This document shows positions 14,900 to 22,947 of a stretch of 64,000 nt of DNA, one piece after another (the first letter of the stretch is position 1; each line of letters starts with the position of its first letter). The stretch comes from a virus. Under the pieces are notes generated by a model. The model was not told the DNA's origin, made no database searches, and saw nothing but the letters and a program-made list of their open reading frames with translations. The DNA is taken from the IMG/VR virus record IMGVR_UViG_3300025133_008097, positions 1-64,000 of that record, one strand, 5' to 3'. The position numbers were made by a program, and so were the translations under genes.

Positions 14900-16813
14900 A
14901 TGACGAAGCGCCGAGCGCCAGGGTCAATGCAGAAAGCACCAAAGGACTCCCCCACTTTCGGGCCAGATTCCGTGGCTGAGGTAATTCCTCTTGACTTTGA
15001 TATCAAAAGTTTCACTCAGCCCAATCAAAAGATTTCTGATTATGTGATGGACTTTGTTGCTAAGCGTGGGGTTAAAGATGTCTTCTTGATCCCTGGCGGC
15101 GGATGCATCCACTTGGTGGATTCATTGGGTCGCCACCCCGATCTTAATTATATTTGTAATTTGCACGAGCAGGCTAGCGGCGTCGCCGCCGAAGCTTATG
15201 CTCAATACACAAATAACCTCGGCGTTGCTCTGGTTACCACCGGTCCCGGAAGTACAAATATTGTTACAGCAGTTGCGGCCGCGTGGCTAGACTCCACCCC
15301 TCTGATGATAATTTCAGGCCAAGTCCAAAAACGAGATATGGTAAATGGCCGCGGCACCCGGCAGATTGGGTTTCAAGAAATTCAGTCCACCGAGTTGGTA
15401 AAAGAAATCACTAAATATGCAGCTGTGGTAGATGACCCCAAATACATCAGATATCATTTTGAGAGGGCCTTTCACGAAGTCACCTCAGGGCGCCCGGGCC
15501 CAGTTTGGCTGGATATCCCCCTCGACATTCAAGCAGCGGAAATAGATATTAATGCGCTTCTCGGTTATTCTCCAATAATGGAGGCTCCTAAAATTGAAGA
15601 GGAGACCATTGATGCAATCATCGATGAGATAAATATTGCGGCGCGCCCAGTATTGCTCGTGGGTAACGGGGTCAGACTTTCTAAGTGCGAAAAACAGATG
15701 AACGAACTCGTCGATGCACTAAAGATCCCAGTCCTCACCACCTGGAAAGCCATTGACTTTTTTGGCGAAGACCACGAATGTTTTGCCGGCCGTCCCGGAA
15801 TCGCCGGCCAGCGAGGGGCCAATTTTACACAGCAAAATGCAGATTTGATCATTACGATCGGGGCGCGCCTAGACCATGGCCAAACAGCGTACCAACCCCA
15901 GAACTTCGCGCGCGGCGCAGTAAAAGTCATTGTTGACATCGACCCCTTCGAGATCCGCAAAATGGGAGAAGTGGAATACCCGATCTATGCTGACGCTCGC
16001 GAGTTCATTGCGAAGCTCCTTGCACGACGCTCCCAGATTAATAACGACAATAGCGACTGGCTGGAGACAGCCAAAGAGTGGCAGGAGGAATATCCGGTTG
16101 TTTTGGACGAGTATTGGGCCCCCGGCGGTCTTGTTAATAATTACGTATTTGTGGATGTTCTGTCTGAGTTGATGAAACCTACCGACTTGCTTATTCCTGG
16201 CTCGTCCGGAGCGTGCAGCGAAGTTACTATGCAGGCTTTTAAAGTAAAAGACGGAATGAGGATATTCAATAGTGAGGGCCTTGGGCCAATGGGGTTTGGA
16301 ATCGCGGCAAGCATGGGAGGCTGTATTGCTAGCGGCCGAAAGCACACTATTTGCGTCGATGGCGACGGCGGCTTCTTTATGAATGTTCAGGAACTGGAAG
16401 TAGTCCGCAGAGAGAAGCTACCCATTAAATTTTTTGTATTAAATAACGATGGCTATGTTTCCATTCGAAATACTCAAAATAAGCATTTCGGAGGACGTCA
16501 GGTTGCTTCGGGCCCGGAGAGCGGGTGTACACTACCGGATATTAAAAAGACGGCAGCCTGTTATGGTATTAAGTATTATTGTATTGATAGTCATGATGAG
16601 CTTCGTAAAAAGATGAAGTTGGTGCTGAATTATAAGGGCCCCGCAATTTGTGAAGTTAAGATGCCTCCCACGCAGGAGACGGCCCCTCGTACTGCTGCTT
16701 ATAAAAAGAAGGACGGCTCATTCGCCTCACGACCAATGGAAGATATGTATCCGTTTTTAGACCGCGATGAGCTAGCAGAAAATATGTTCATCGAGATCTT
16801 AGAGGATGAATAG
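14900..16813 (+). CDS. Thiamine-diphosphate enzyme, acetolactate-synthase-like (possible YerE-type)
   Basis: 637 residues with the three domains of the acetohydroxyacid-synthase family. The catalytic Glu is E90 in NLHEQASG; the central domain has PVLLVGNGV; the ThDP site has GDGGFF (488-493) and, 27 residues after its first Gly, NND (515-517). Family members carry two-carbon units from pyruvate. In this context (RfbH, SDRs, 4,6-dehydratase, C-methyltransferase) the best parallel is YerE, which adds an acetyl group to C4 of a 3,6-dideoxy-4-ketosugar in yersiniose synthesis. Branched-chain amino-acid synthesis is less likely, as no regulatory subunit or ilv gene is present. Substrate remains inferred. 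It has an N-terminal 40-residue extension and overlaps the next gene by eight bases. Confidence 0.85.
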   Translation: MTKRRAPGSMQKAPKDSPTFGPDSVAEVIPLDFDIKSFTQPNQKISDYVMDFVAKRGVKDVFLIPGGGCIHLVDSLGRHPDLNYICNLHEQASGVAAEAYAQYTNNLGVALVTTGPGSTNIVTAVAAAWLDSTPLMIISGQVQKRDMVNGRGTRQIGFQEIQSTELVKEITKYAAVVDDPKYIRYHFERAFHEVTSGRPGPVWLDIPLDIQAAEIDINALLGYSPIMEAPKIEEETIDAIIDEINIAARPVLLVGNGVRLSKCEKQMNELVDALKIPVLTTWKAIDFFGEDHECFAGRPGIAGQRGANFTQQNADLIITIGARLDHGQTAYQPQNFARGAVKVIVDIDPFEIRKMGEVEYPIYADAREFIAKLLARRSQINNDNSDWLETAKEWQEEYPVVLDEYWAPGGLVNNYVFVDVLSELMKPTDLLIPGSSGACSEVTMQAFKVKDGMRIFNSEGLGPMGFGIAASMGGCIASGRKHTICVDGDGGFFMNVQELEVVRREKLPIKFFVLNNDGYVSIRNTQNKHFGGRQVASGPESGCTLPDIKKTAACYGIKYYCIDSHDELRKKMKLVLNYKGPAICEVKMPPTQETAPRTAAYKKKDGSFASRPMEDMYPFLDRDELAENMFIEILEDE

Positions 16814-17687
16814 GGTACTCATCACCGGTGGATCGGGTTTTATTGCTCAAAGCTTATTGGGGGCCCTCCGCGGCGACTGGACAGTCATTTGTGCGGGCAG
16901 ACGCCAATTAGACCTCCTAGACAGCGAAAAAGTCTACAATTTCATCAAAAATGGCCAATTTGACGTTGTAATACATACAGCAAACTATGACGCTGCACCC
17001 TCTTTTACTACTAAAGATAAGAACAAAGTCCTCGAACAGAACCTTACAATGTTCTATAATCTTGCTCGATGTAGCGAGTTCTTCGGGAAAATGCTCTATT
17101 TTGGCTCCGGAGCAGAGTTCAGTCGCCCGCATTGGGTTCCGATGATGTCGGAAGACTACTTCGATACACATGTTCCTACAGATCAATACGGATTATCAAA
17201 GTATATTATGACTAAATATGCCGAAAAATCTAACAATATCTATAATTTACGTTTGTTTGCTATAACTGGGGGCGCCGATGACTGGAGATATCGCTTCGTT
17301 TCCCTGGCTTGCTGCAAGGCGCTCTTTGATATGCCCATTACATTCAGACAAAACATCTTTTTTGACTTTTTATACATCAAAGATTTGATAAATATTGTTA
17401 AATGGTTTATGGTGAACTCGCCGCGCCACCATGTCTACAACACCTGCAGAGGAGAAGTCCACAGTTACCGGTGGATTGCTGAAAAAATATGCCAATTTGC
17501 TGGTAAAAACCTGGAAATTCGCAGCGACGTTCCTGGTTTGATGTCCGAATATAGTGGAGACAACTCTCGCCTACTCGAAGAATTAACAGATTATAAGTTT
17601 GTGCCCATGGAAGAAAGCATACAAGAGATGCTGTTGCATCTTCAACAGAATAAAGATTCCATTACACCCGAAACTTTTGCGTACTGA
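16806..17687 (+). CDS. Extended SDR, NAD-dependent sugar epimerase/reductase
   Basis: 293 residues. N-terminal LITGGSGFIAQSL is the TGxxGxxG cofactor loop; FGSGAEF gives the Ser region and YGLSKYIMTKY provides the YxxxK catalytic pair. C-terminal FFDFLYIKDLINIVKW and YNTCRGEVHSYRWIA are typical for nucleotide-sugar SDRs. It could reduce or epimerise a 4-keto or acetyl side chain, as YerF does after YerE. Adjacent position and eight-base overlap with the ThDP gene support a shared pathway. Exact reaction unknown. Confidence 0.8.
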   Translation: MNRVLITGGSGFIAQSLLGALRGDWTVICAGRRQLDLLDSEKVYNFIKNGQFDVVIHTANYDAAPSFTTKDKNKVLEQNLTMFYNLARCSEFFGKMLYFGSGAEFSRPHWVPMMSEDYFDTHVPTDQYGLSKYIMTKYAEKSNNIYNLRLFAITGGADDWRYRFVSLACCKALFDMPITFRQNIFFDFLYIKDLINIVKWFMVNSPRHHVYNTCRGEVHSYRWIAEKICQFAGKNLEIRSDVPGLMSEYSGDNSRLLEELTDYKFVPMEESIQEMLLHLQQNKDSITPETFAY

Positions 17688-17707
17688 GGAACAAGGAGAA
17701 ATAAAAA

Positions 17708-18841
17708 ATGCCTATAACTAACTGCCGCGTTTGCGCCGGCCCCTTTTTCAAGGAGGCGCTCTTAACCTTTACTAATATGCCTAAAGCTGCGCAGCATCTG
17801 CCCACCCTAGCCGATCTTATCAACGACAAAGGCATCGATTTGGAGGTATGTCAGTGCCAAAAGTGCGGCCTGGTGCAATTAACAAATGACCCAGTCCCCT
17901 ATTATAAGGATGTGATAAGAGCCGCGGCATTCTCGGGAGAAATGAAAGCTTTTAGGGAAGATCAATTTAAAGACTTTGTACACCAGTATAGTCTCCAGGA
18001 TAAAAAGGTAATTGAAATTGGAACCGGAAAAGGGGAATATCTTTCTTTAATGAAAGACGCCGGCGCCAAAGCGTACGGAATTGAGCACGCCCAGGAGTCG
18101 GTAGATGAATGTCTCTCTGCGGGACTGCAAGTGACAAAGGAATATATTAATCACTGGGGCTACCGTTTGCGTGATGCGCCATTTGATGCTTTTTTCATTC
18201 TCAACTTCTTTGAACATATTCCAGATCCTAATGCAACTCTATCCTCACTTCACTTAAATTTGGCAGATGATGGACTCGGGCTCATCGAAGTCCCCAATTT
18301 TGATATGATCTTGAAGAACAATCTTTTTACAGAGTTTATCGGAGACCATCTTTTCTATTTTACTAAAGAGACGCTGGCTTACGTTCTAGAAAAGAATGGC
18401 TTCGAGGTATTGGAGTGTAAGGAGATCTGGTATGATTATATTATTTCGGCCACTGTAAGAAAGAGGCAGAAGACTGATGTTAGCAGCTTTGATACTCAGC
18501 GCCAGAAGCTACAAGAAGAGATAGATGCTTATACAACGCGCCATAATAGGGTGGCTGTGTGGGGCGCGGGCCACCAGGCGCTAGCAGTCTTATCCCTTCT
18601 CGATCTTGAGGACAAAGTTGAGTACGTTGTCGACTCTGCCCCATTCAAACAGGGTAAGTACACGCCAGCCACCCACATTCCTATTTTTCCTCCGGATACT
18701 TTAAATGTTGAGTCCGTCGATGCAGTCATAATCATGGCGGCTAGCTATTCGGATGGGGTCGCAAAGAAGCTGCGAGATCGTTTTGATCCTACAATAGAAG
18801 TGGCAATTTTACGCGATCACGGTCTCGAACACATAAAATAA
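17708..18841 (+). CDS. Sugar C-methyltransferase, zinc-finger/SAM/C-terminal domain type
   Basis: 377 residues in the layout of deoxysugar C-methyltransferases (TylC3/NovU group). An N-terminal zinc-binding module has CRVCAG and, later, CQCQKCGLVQL. The central SAM domain has VIEIGTGKGEYL and ILNFFEHIPDP. The C-terminal Rossmann-like domain has VAVWGAGHQALAV and AVIIMAASYSDGV. These enzymes add a methyl to C3 or C5 of NDP-4-ketosugars, making branched sugars. Preceded by AAGGAG. It ends next to the promoter region at 18850. Confidence 0.85.
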   Translation: MPITNCRVCAGPFFKEALLTFTNMPKAAQHLPTLADLINDKGIDLEVCQCQKCGLVQLTNDPVPYYKDVIRAAAFSGEMKAFREDQFKDFVHQYSLQDKKVIEIGTGKGEYLSLMKDAGAKAYGIEHAQESVDECLSAGLQVTKEYINHWGYRLRDAPFDAFFILNFFEHIPDPNATLSSLHLNLADDGLGLIEVPNFDMILKNNLFTEFIGDHLFYFTKETLAYVLEKNGFEVLECKEIWYDYIISATVRKRQKTDVSSFDTQRQKLQEEIDAYTTRHNRVAVWGAGHQALAVLSLLDLEDKVEYVVDSAPFKQGKYTPATHIPIFPPDTLNVESVDAVIIMAASYSDGVAKKLRDRFDPTIEVAILRDHGLEHIK

Positions 18842-18849
18842 TTTTTATT

Positions 18850-18878
18850 TTGTGCTTTTAGGGAAACTAGTGTATACT
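18850..18878 (+). promoter_or_regulatory. Sigma70-like promoter of the Fe-S block
   Basis: TTGTGC (18850-18855), a 17-base spacer and TATACT (18873-18878). An AT-only inverted repeat (AAAATAA/TTATTTT, 18835-18851) overlaps the -35 and the end of the preceding gene. Start of RNA is expected near 18885. Confidence 0.65.
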
Positions 18879-18896
18879 TAGACGTGGAAGCAAACA

Positions 18897-18913
18897 TATG
18901 TATGATATACATA
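18897..18913 (+). promoter_or_regulatory. Candidate operator for the ribbon-helix-helix protein
   Basis: TATGTAT-GAT-ATACATA is a perfect 7-bp inverted repeat with a 3-base centre. It lies just after the expected transcription start and immediately before GGGAG, the ribosome site of the RHH gene. Autoregulation by the encoded protein is the natural inference. Confidence 0.5.
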
Positions 18914-18923
18914 GGGAGTAAAT

Positions 18924-19160
18924 ATGAGCAAGCGAAAACCATATACCTTTACATTGAACGAAGAAGCAATGTCTTGGTTTAAAGAATACTCTAAGAAAAC
19001 TGATCGTTCGATGTCGAGTATTCTCAACTCACATATCTTGTCTTTGAAAGAAGAGCACGAAACTCGTTTTATCGGTGGGCCTGAAGTCGGTGTACGAGAA
19101 GATTTTCGTGCACGTCCTTATCCACCCAACAGCCTCATTGTAGATTTATTAGGAACCTAG
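18924..19160 (+). CDS. Ribbon-helix-helix DNA-binding protein
   Basis: 78 residues. The first 45 fit an RHH unit: a short strand YTFTLNEE, helix AMSWFKEYSKKTD, the RSMSSI turn and a second helix (LNSHILSLKEEH). The C-terminal part (EDFRARPYPPNSLIVD) is extended. RHH proteins bind DNA as dimers of dimers and often repress their own promoters. It is the first gene after the promoter at 18850 and a palindrome sits at its leader. It probably controls the iron-sulfur block, as an early-to-late switch or in response to the host; no ligand site is visible. Confidence 0.65.
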   Translation: MSKRKPYTFTLNEEAMSWFKEYSKKTDRSMSSILNSHILSLKEEHETRFIGGPEVGVREDFRARPYPPNSLIVDLLGT

Positions 19161-19163
19161 ATA

Positions 19164-19517
19164 ATGGCAAAGAAGAATCAAGAGTTTGTATCAGATGTAA
19201 CAGGTGAAGTGTGGCACAAGATTAACTGGAAGAAGTGGGATAAAATCATTGACCACGTAGGAGTTATGGTAGAGTCACACAATAGTCCAGGAAAAAATGG
19301 TACAACCGCCGTTCTTAACGAGGGCGACGAAGTATTTATAGACGATATCCGCGGCCGAATTAATCCTCAGTACCGTGCTGCCGATCCCACCGGAAAGATC
19401 TGGTTCATTCCGATCAGCAAGGTGAAGGTAATAGAAGGCTCTGGTCCAGGCGAGGGCACCAAATATGACCGCGGCTATCGCGGCGGCGTAAGAATTAAGG
19501 AGAACGACAATGGCTAA
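19164..19517 (+). CDS. Hypothetical protein next to radical SAM enzyme
   Basis: 117 residues, Trp- and Lys-rich at the N-terminus (WHKINWKKWDKIIDHVG), beta-rich in the middle (GDEVFIDDIRGRINPQYRAADP), with a Gly-rich basic C-terminus ending GGVRIKENDNG. Not recognised. It overlaps the radical SAM gene by eight bases, so the two may work together as adaptor and enzyme, or as modified protein and enzyme; there is no Cys-rich or repeat core typical of peptide precursors. Confidence 0.5.
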   Translation: MAKKNQEFVSDVTGEVWHKINWKKWDKIIDHVGVMVESHNSPGKNGTTAVLNEGDEVFIDDIRGRINPQYRAADPTGKIWFIPISKVKVIEGSGPGEGTKYDRGYRGGVRIKENDNG

Positions 19518-20811
19518 TTCACATATGAAGATGTTTCAATCCCCCCTAGAGGGCAACCCTTTAGACGAGGCTGTCGACAAAACTGTCGCCTTCGACATGA
19601 GGAACACCACCATTAAGGACGAAAAAGATCGCCAACACTGGCTAAAGGGGTATAAGCCAGCAGTGTACGAAAAGATGGCAAAATACCCAGAAAAGATCGC
19701 CAACGGCGAAAGCATCGCGATTATTCAGTTTCAATATGACTATCTGTGCAATATGGATTGCGAGCATTGCTGCATTGATAAGTTCTATGTTCCTAAAGCT
19801 TGGGAGGCCGCATCCGGCCGGCGCAAGTTTGAACTAGATGACGTACGTGAATTGTCACGACAGGCTGATGAGATGGGTCTCGCAAACTTTGTTATTACTG
19901 GCGGCGAGCCTCTTATCATGAAAGAGTTCGATGAACTTATTGAGGCTATTGACCCCTCTAAGTTTTACCTCGTTAGTGACTCAAATGGCTGGAACCTAGA
20001 CTACAAGCGCGCTGCTCATCTTAAAAAGATCGGTCTAGACAAAGTCCAGCTTAGCTTAGATGGAATCACCGCGGAAGCTCACGATACTTTCCGCCGAAAG
20101 CCCGGCGCCTTCGATCGCGCAATGCGCGCAATTGACGCTTGTAAAGAAGCGGGCTTGCACATTATTTTATCCACTGTAATTTGGAAGGATCGAATCTACA
20201 CAGACGAATGGGTTCAGTTTTTAGACTTCGCAAAAGAGAAGCAAGTTGGAACTTACATTGTATACGCAAAGCCCGTTGGCGCCTACGAGGGCCAGACGGA
20301 TGCGATGATGACAGAGAAGGAAGGAAAGATCCTTCAGAAATTCGAGGAAGAATACGACATCTTTACTCATATGACCCCTTCATATGGCCGTGACATCGGC
20401 TGCATCGCTGTGAAGAGAATGATTCCCATCTCTCGTTATGGAGATGTAATGCCCTGCCCTTACCAGCATGTATCTCTCGGAAATTTCTTTGAGGAGCCTT
20501 TAGCGGATATTATTAATCGGGGTCTTAACATTAAGTGGTTTGATCCGAAGAAGAATATGCCCTGCATTTGTGGGGTTGATAAAGGATTCATTAAGAATGT
20601 TATCTCCCAGACTTATGGAGATAACGAGGTGCCGGTAAGATACGACCGCGTATTTACTGACGATGATTTTCTTGACAAAGGCAATATGGGTGATGTACAA
20701 TTAGGAAGTGGATGCGGTCAAGAGGTGGACACCTGGAAGAACGCTCCTCTAATCACCCTGCGCGGGAAGAAGATGAAAGATCACAACTTTGTTGACGACA
20801 CGGGAGCATAA
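19510..20811 (+). CDS. Radical SAM enzyme with SPASM-like C-terminus
   Basis: 433 residues. CNMDCEHC (C80, C84, C87) is the CxxxCxxC site for the SAM-binding 4Fe-4S cluster; GGEP (131-134) contacts SAM; LVSDSNGW and VQLSLDG are the following barrel strands. The end carries further Cys in DIGCIAV, VMPCPYQH and MPCICGV, plus one in GSGCGQ, as in SPASM or twitch auxiliary-cluster domains. Such enzymes modify peptides, proteins or small molecules by radical chemistry. It is directly upstream of the phage iscA and iscU genes, which could supply its clusters. Substrate unknown; protein modification or a sugar step are both open. Confidence 0.85.
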   Translation: MANSHMKMFQSPLEGNPLDEAVDKTVAFDMRNTTIKDEKDRQHWLKGYKPAVYEKMAKYPEKIANGESIAIIQFQYDYLCNMDCEHCCIDKFYVPKAWEAASGRRKFELDDVRELSRQADEMGLANFVITGGEPLIMKEFDELIEAIDPSKFYLVSDSNGWNLDYKRAAHLKKIGLDKVQLSLDGITAEAHDTFRRKPGAFDRAMRAIDACKEAGLHIILSTVIWKDRIYTDEWVQFLDFAKEKQVGTYIVYAKPVGAYEGQTDAMMTEKEGKILQKFEEEYDIFTHMTPSYGRDIGCIAVKRMIPISRYGDVMPCPYQHVSLGNFFEEPLADIINRGLNIKWFDPKKNMPCICGVDKGFIKNVISQTYGDNEVPVRYDRVFTDDDFLDKGNMGDVQLGSGCGQEVDTWKNAPLITLRGKKMKDHNFVDDTGA

Positions 20812-20816
20812 GATAA

Positions 20817-21125
20817 ATGATTACATTCACAGAAGCAGCCGTGACTCATCTTAAGGGCGCCCTAGAAGAAGGGGACATAATAAGGGTCGCCGTAAAGGGC
20901 GGCGGATGCTCTGGAATGTCATATTCATTGAGTGTAGAAGACGAGTTCGACGAGGAGGATATTCTTATTGAATATGACGATGTAAAGGTTTATGTAGACC
21001 CTCACAGCTCATTTATTTTAAATGACACGACGGTAGACTATGTGGTGACGTTACAACAGCAAGGATTTAGTTTTAATAATCCCAATGCGAATACTACTTG
21101 TGGATGCGGGTCTTCCTTTAGTTAA
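20817..21125 (+). CDS. iscA: A-type iron-sulfur carrier (IscA/ErpA family)
   Basis: 102 residues with the three conserved Cys of the family: C31 in KGGGCSGMSY and C95/C97 in the C-terminal CGCGSSF. The size equals bacterial IscA/ErpA. Such proteins receive clusters from IscU-type scaffolds and deliver 4Fe-4S clusters to apo-enzymes. HesB/IscA-like genes are known from aquatic phages. Here it sits five bases after the radical SAM gene and just before IscU, so it is likely made with its clients. Confidence 0.93.
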   Translation: MITFTEAAVTHLKGALEEGDIIRVAVKGGGCSGMSYSLSVEDEFDEEDILIEYDDVKVYVDPHSSFILNDTTVDYVVTLQQQGFSFNNPNANTTCGCGSSFS

Positions 21126-21158
21126 GTACTGGTACTATATACAGAAAAGGAGCCCACC

Positions 21159-21548
21159 ATGGCCTATACAAAAAAAGTAATTGATCACTTCGAAAACCCA
21201 CGCAATGTGGGATCAATGGATAAAAATGATAATAGTGTTGGAACCGGCATTGTGGGTGCACCCGAATGTGGCGATGTCATGAAGCTCCAAATTAAAGTGG
21301 ACGACGACAACTGCATATGTGATGCAAAGTTTAAAACCTTTGGTTGTGGGTCAGCGATTGCTGCATCGTCGCTTGCTACGGAATGGATCAAGGGGAAGAC
21401 CCTGAAAGAAGCTGCTGAAATTGATAATATGCAGATTGTAGAGGAGCTATCTCTACCCCCCGTTAAAATTCACTGTTCTGTATTGGCAGAGGAAGCTATT
21501 AAAGCAGCCATTGAAAATTTAGAAAGTAAAGCTGGACAGAAAGAATAA
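21159..21548 (+). CDS. iscU: Iron-sulfur cluster scaffold IscU
   Basis: 129 residues. All scaffold residues are present at the numbering I recall for E. coli IscU: C37, D39, C63, H105 and C106, plus LPPVK at 99-103, the HscA chaperone contact. Long stretches such as VIDHFENPRNVGS, GAPECGDVMKLQIKV and PPVKIHCSVLAE are nearly the same as in proteobacteria. IscU assembles 2Fe-2S clusters with IscS as sulfur donor. No cysteine desulfurase, HscA or HscB is encoded here, so host partners must be used. AAGGAG lies upstream; the following gene has its own promoter. Confidence 0.96.
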   Translation: MAYTKKVIDHFENPRNVGSMDKNDNSVGTGIVGAPECGDVMKLQIKVDDDNCICDAKFKTFGCGSAIAASSLATEWIKGKTLKEAAEIDNMQIVEELSLPPVKIHCSVLAEEAIKAAIENLESKAGQKE

Positions 21549-21562
21549 ACTTTGATATACTA
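21533..21562 (+). promoter_or_regulatory. Sigma70-like promoter before the RfbH-type gene
   Basis: TGGACA (21533-21538), 18-base spacer, TATACT (21557-21562). The -35 equals that of the NeuB promoter at 12684. It overlaps the end of iscU. Transcription would start near 21570 and drive the 3-dehydrase, ferredoxin and dehydratase genes. Confidence 0.55.
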
Positions 21563-21587
21563 TCAATAAGATGGGAATAGCAGATAT

Positions 21588-22946
21588 ATGAGTGATAAAA
21601 AACAACAAATTTTAGATCTAGTTAAAGAATACATTCTTGAAAAGAGACAATCGGAGTCTTGGACTCCCGGGGAAGACTGGGTTTCGTACTCCGGGCCCAT
21701 TTTCGACGAGAACGAATATGTAGCCGCCTTCGAGAGTCTCCTCACAGAGTGGCTCATCTTCGGAAAGAAGGGTCGTGAATTCGAATTGGAGTTCGCACAA
21801 CACCTCGGAAAAGATGCCGGCATTCTTACCAACTCGGGCTCCTCGGCTAATTTGCTAGCAGTTAGTGCTCTTAAGTCTCGTAAATGGTTTAATCTCAAAC
21901 CTGGCGCCAAATTTATCACCCCGGTGGTTTGTTTTCCGACCACCATCAACCCTCTCATCCAAAATGGTTTCGAACCAGTATTTGTGGATGTGACGATTCC
22001 AGATTTGAATTTAGATCTGGATCAAGTAGAGAGAGTTCTGGAAGAAGACCCAGAGATTAAAGGAATTATGTTCGCTCATGTATTGGGTAATCCTCCTGAT
22101 ATGGATCGCTTAATGTTCCTGGTTAAAAAATATGATTTAATTTTTGTAGAAGATGCCTGCGATGCATTGGGCTCTTATTATGATGGTAAAAAGCTTGGCT
22201 CTTTTGGTACAATCTCTACTTGCTCCTTTTTCCCCGCCCACCATATGACAATGGGAGAGGGCGGCTTTGTAGCCACTGACAGCAGCGTGAAACGTATGGT
22301 TCTTGCTAGTTATCGTGACTGGGGGAGGGCTTGCTATTGCAATACTGCCAAGCCCGGCTCTGTAACCAGCGGCACTGCCTGCGGAGATCGATTTAAGAAT
22401 TGGCTACCAGGAATGCCTACTACAACTTTTGATCATCGCTATGTTTTTGATGAAATAGGGTATAATTTGAAGCCATTAGATTTGGCTGCTGCAATGGGCT
22501 TGGAACAAATTAAGAAACTTCCAATGCTTGATGCATCTCGACGAAAGAATTTTGATCGCCTGAAGGAAATTTTTGCACCCTATGAGGAGTATTTTCATCT
22601 ACCAGAGGCCACCGAGAAGGCGGACCCCTGTTGGTTTGGGTTCCTTCTTACTATCCGCGATGGTGCTAATTTTGGTCGTCATGATTTAGTGAACTTTTTA
22701 GAGAGCAAAAAAATTCAAACTCGTTCCTATTTTAGTGGTCTCGTACTGGCTCATCCCGGGTATATACATCTTGCGGGTCCTTACGGAAATTTAGAAGAGA
22801 CCTTCCCGGTGGCCGCTAAAGTGACTCATGATAGTTTCTTTTTGGGCACCTTCCACGGGCTCACCACTGAGAAGTTGGACTACATAGAGGCCAGTGTGAA
22901 AGAGTTCTTTGATCGCCCAGCCGGACTGACGATATTGGAGAATTAG
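21588..22946 (+). CDS. rfbH: RfbH/AscC-type sugar 3-dehydrase (PMP and 2Fe-2S dependent)
   Basis: 452 residues of the DegT/DnrJ/EryC1 fold. The PLP-linking Lys of aminotransferases is replaced by His in SFFPAHHMTMGEGG (H218), a hallmark of CDP-6-deoxy-4-keto-glucose 3-dehydrase (E1). The E1 cluster ligands also appear: C191 (EDACD), C249 and C251 (ACYC), and C265 (TACGDRF). The first three keep the known spacing (57 and 1 residues between), while the last gap is 13 instead of 7 because of a six-residue insertion. The enzyme removes the C3 hydroxyl of an NDP-4-keto-6-deoxyhexose to make a 3,6-dideoxysugar and needs reducing electrons. A ferredoxin gene follows after one base. The nucleotide (CDP or other) cannot be read from the sequence. 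Confidence 0.85.
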   Translation: MSDKKQQILDLVKEYILEKRQSESWTPGEDWVSYSGPIFDENEYVAAFESLLTEWLIFGKKGREFELEFAQHLGKDAGILTNSGSSANLLAVSALKSRKWFNLKPGAKFITPVVCFPTTINPLIQNGFEPVFVDVTIPDLNLDLDQVERVLEEDPEIKGIMFAHVLGNPPDMDRLMFLVKKYDLIFVEDACDALGSYYDGKKLGSFGTISTCSFFPAHHMTMGEGGFVATDSSVKRMVLASYRDWGRACYCNTAKPGSVTSGTACGDRFKNWLPGMPTTTFDHRYVFDEIGYNLKPLDLAAAMGLEQIKKLPMLDASRRKNFDRLKEIFAPYEEYFHLPEATEKADPCWFGFLLTIRDGANFGRHDLVNFLESKKIQTRSYFSGLVLAHPGYIHLAGPYGNLEETFPVAAKVTHDSFFLGTFHGLTTEKLDYIEASVKEFFDRPAGLTILEN

Positions 22947-22947
22947 G

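Noticed and set aside
14900-16813. Acetolactate synthase for branched-chain amino acids
   Set aside because: No regulatory subunit or other ilv gene is nearby and the context is entirely nucleotide-sugar chemistry; the reaction stays open, however.
21126-21158. Separate promoter for iscU (TACTAT near 21133)
   Set aside because: The matching -35 position is poor; co-transcription with iscA is simpler.
21588-22946. Ordinary PLP sugar aminotransferase
   Set aside because: The PLP Lys is replaced by His (H218), and the four Cys of the E1 cluster are present, which points to a 3-dehydrase.
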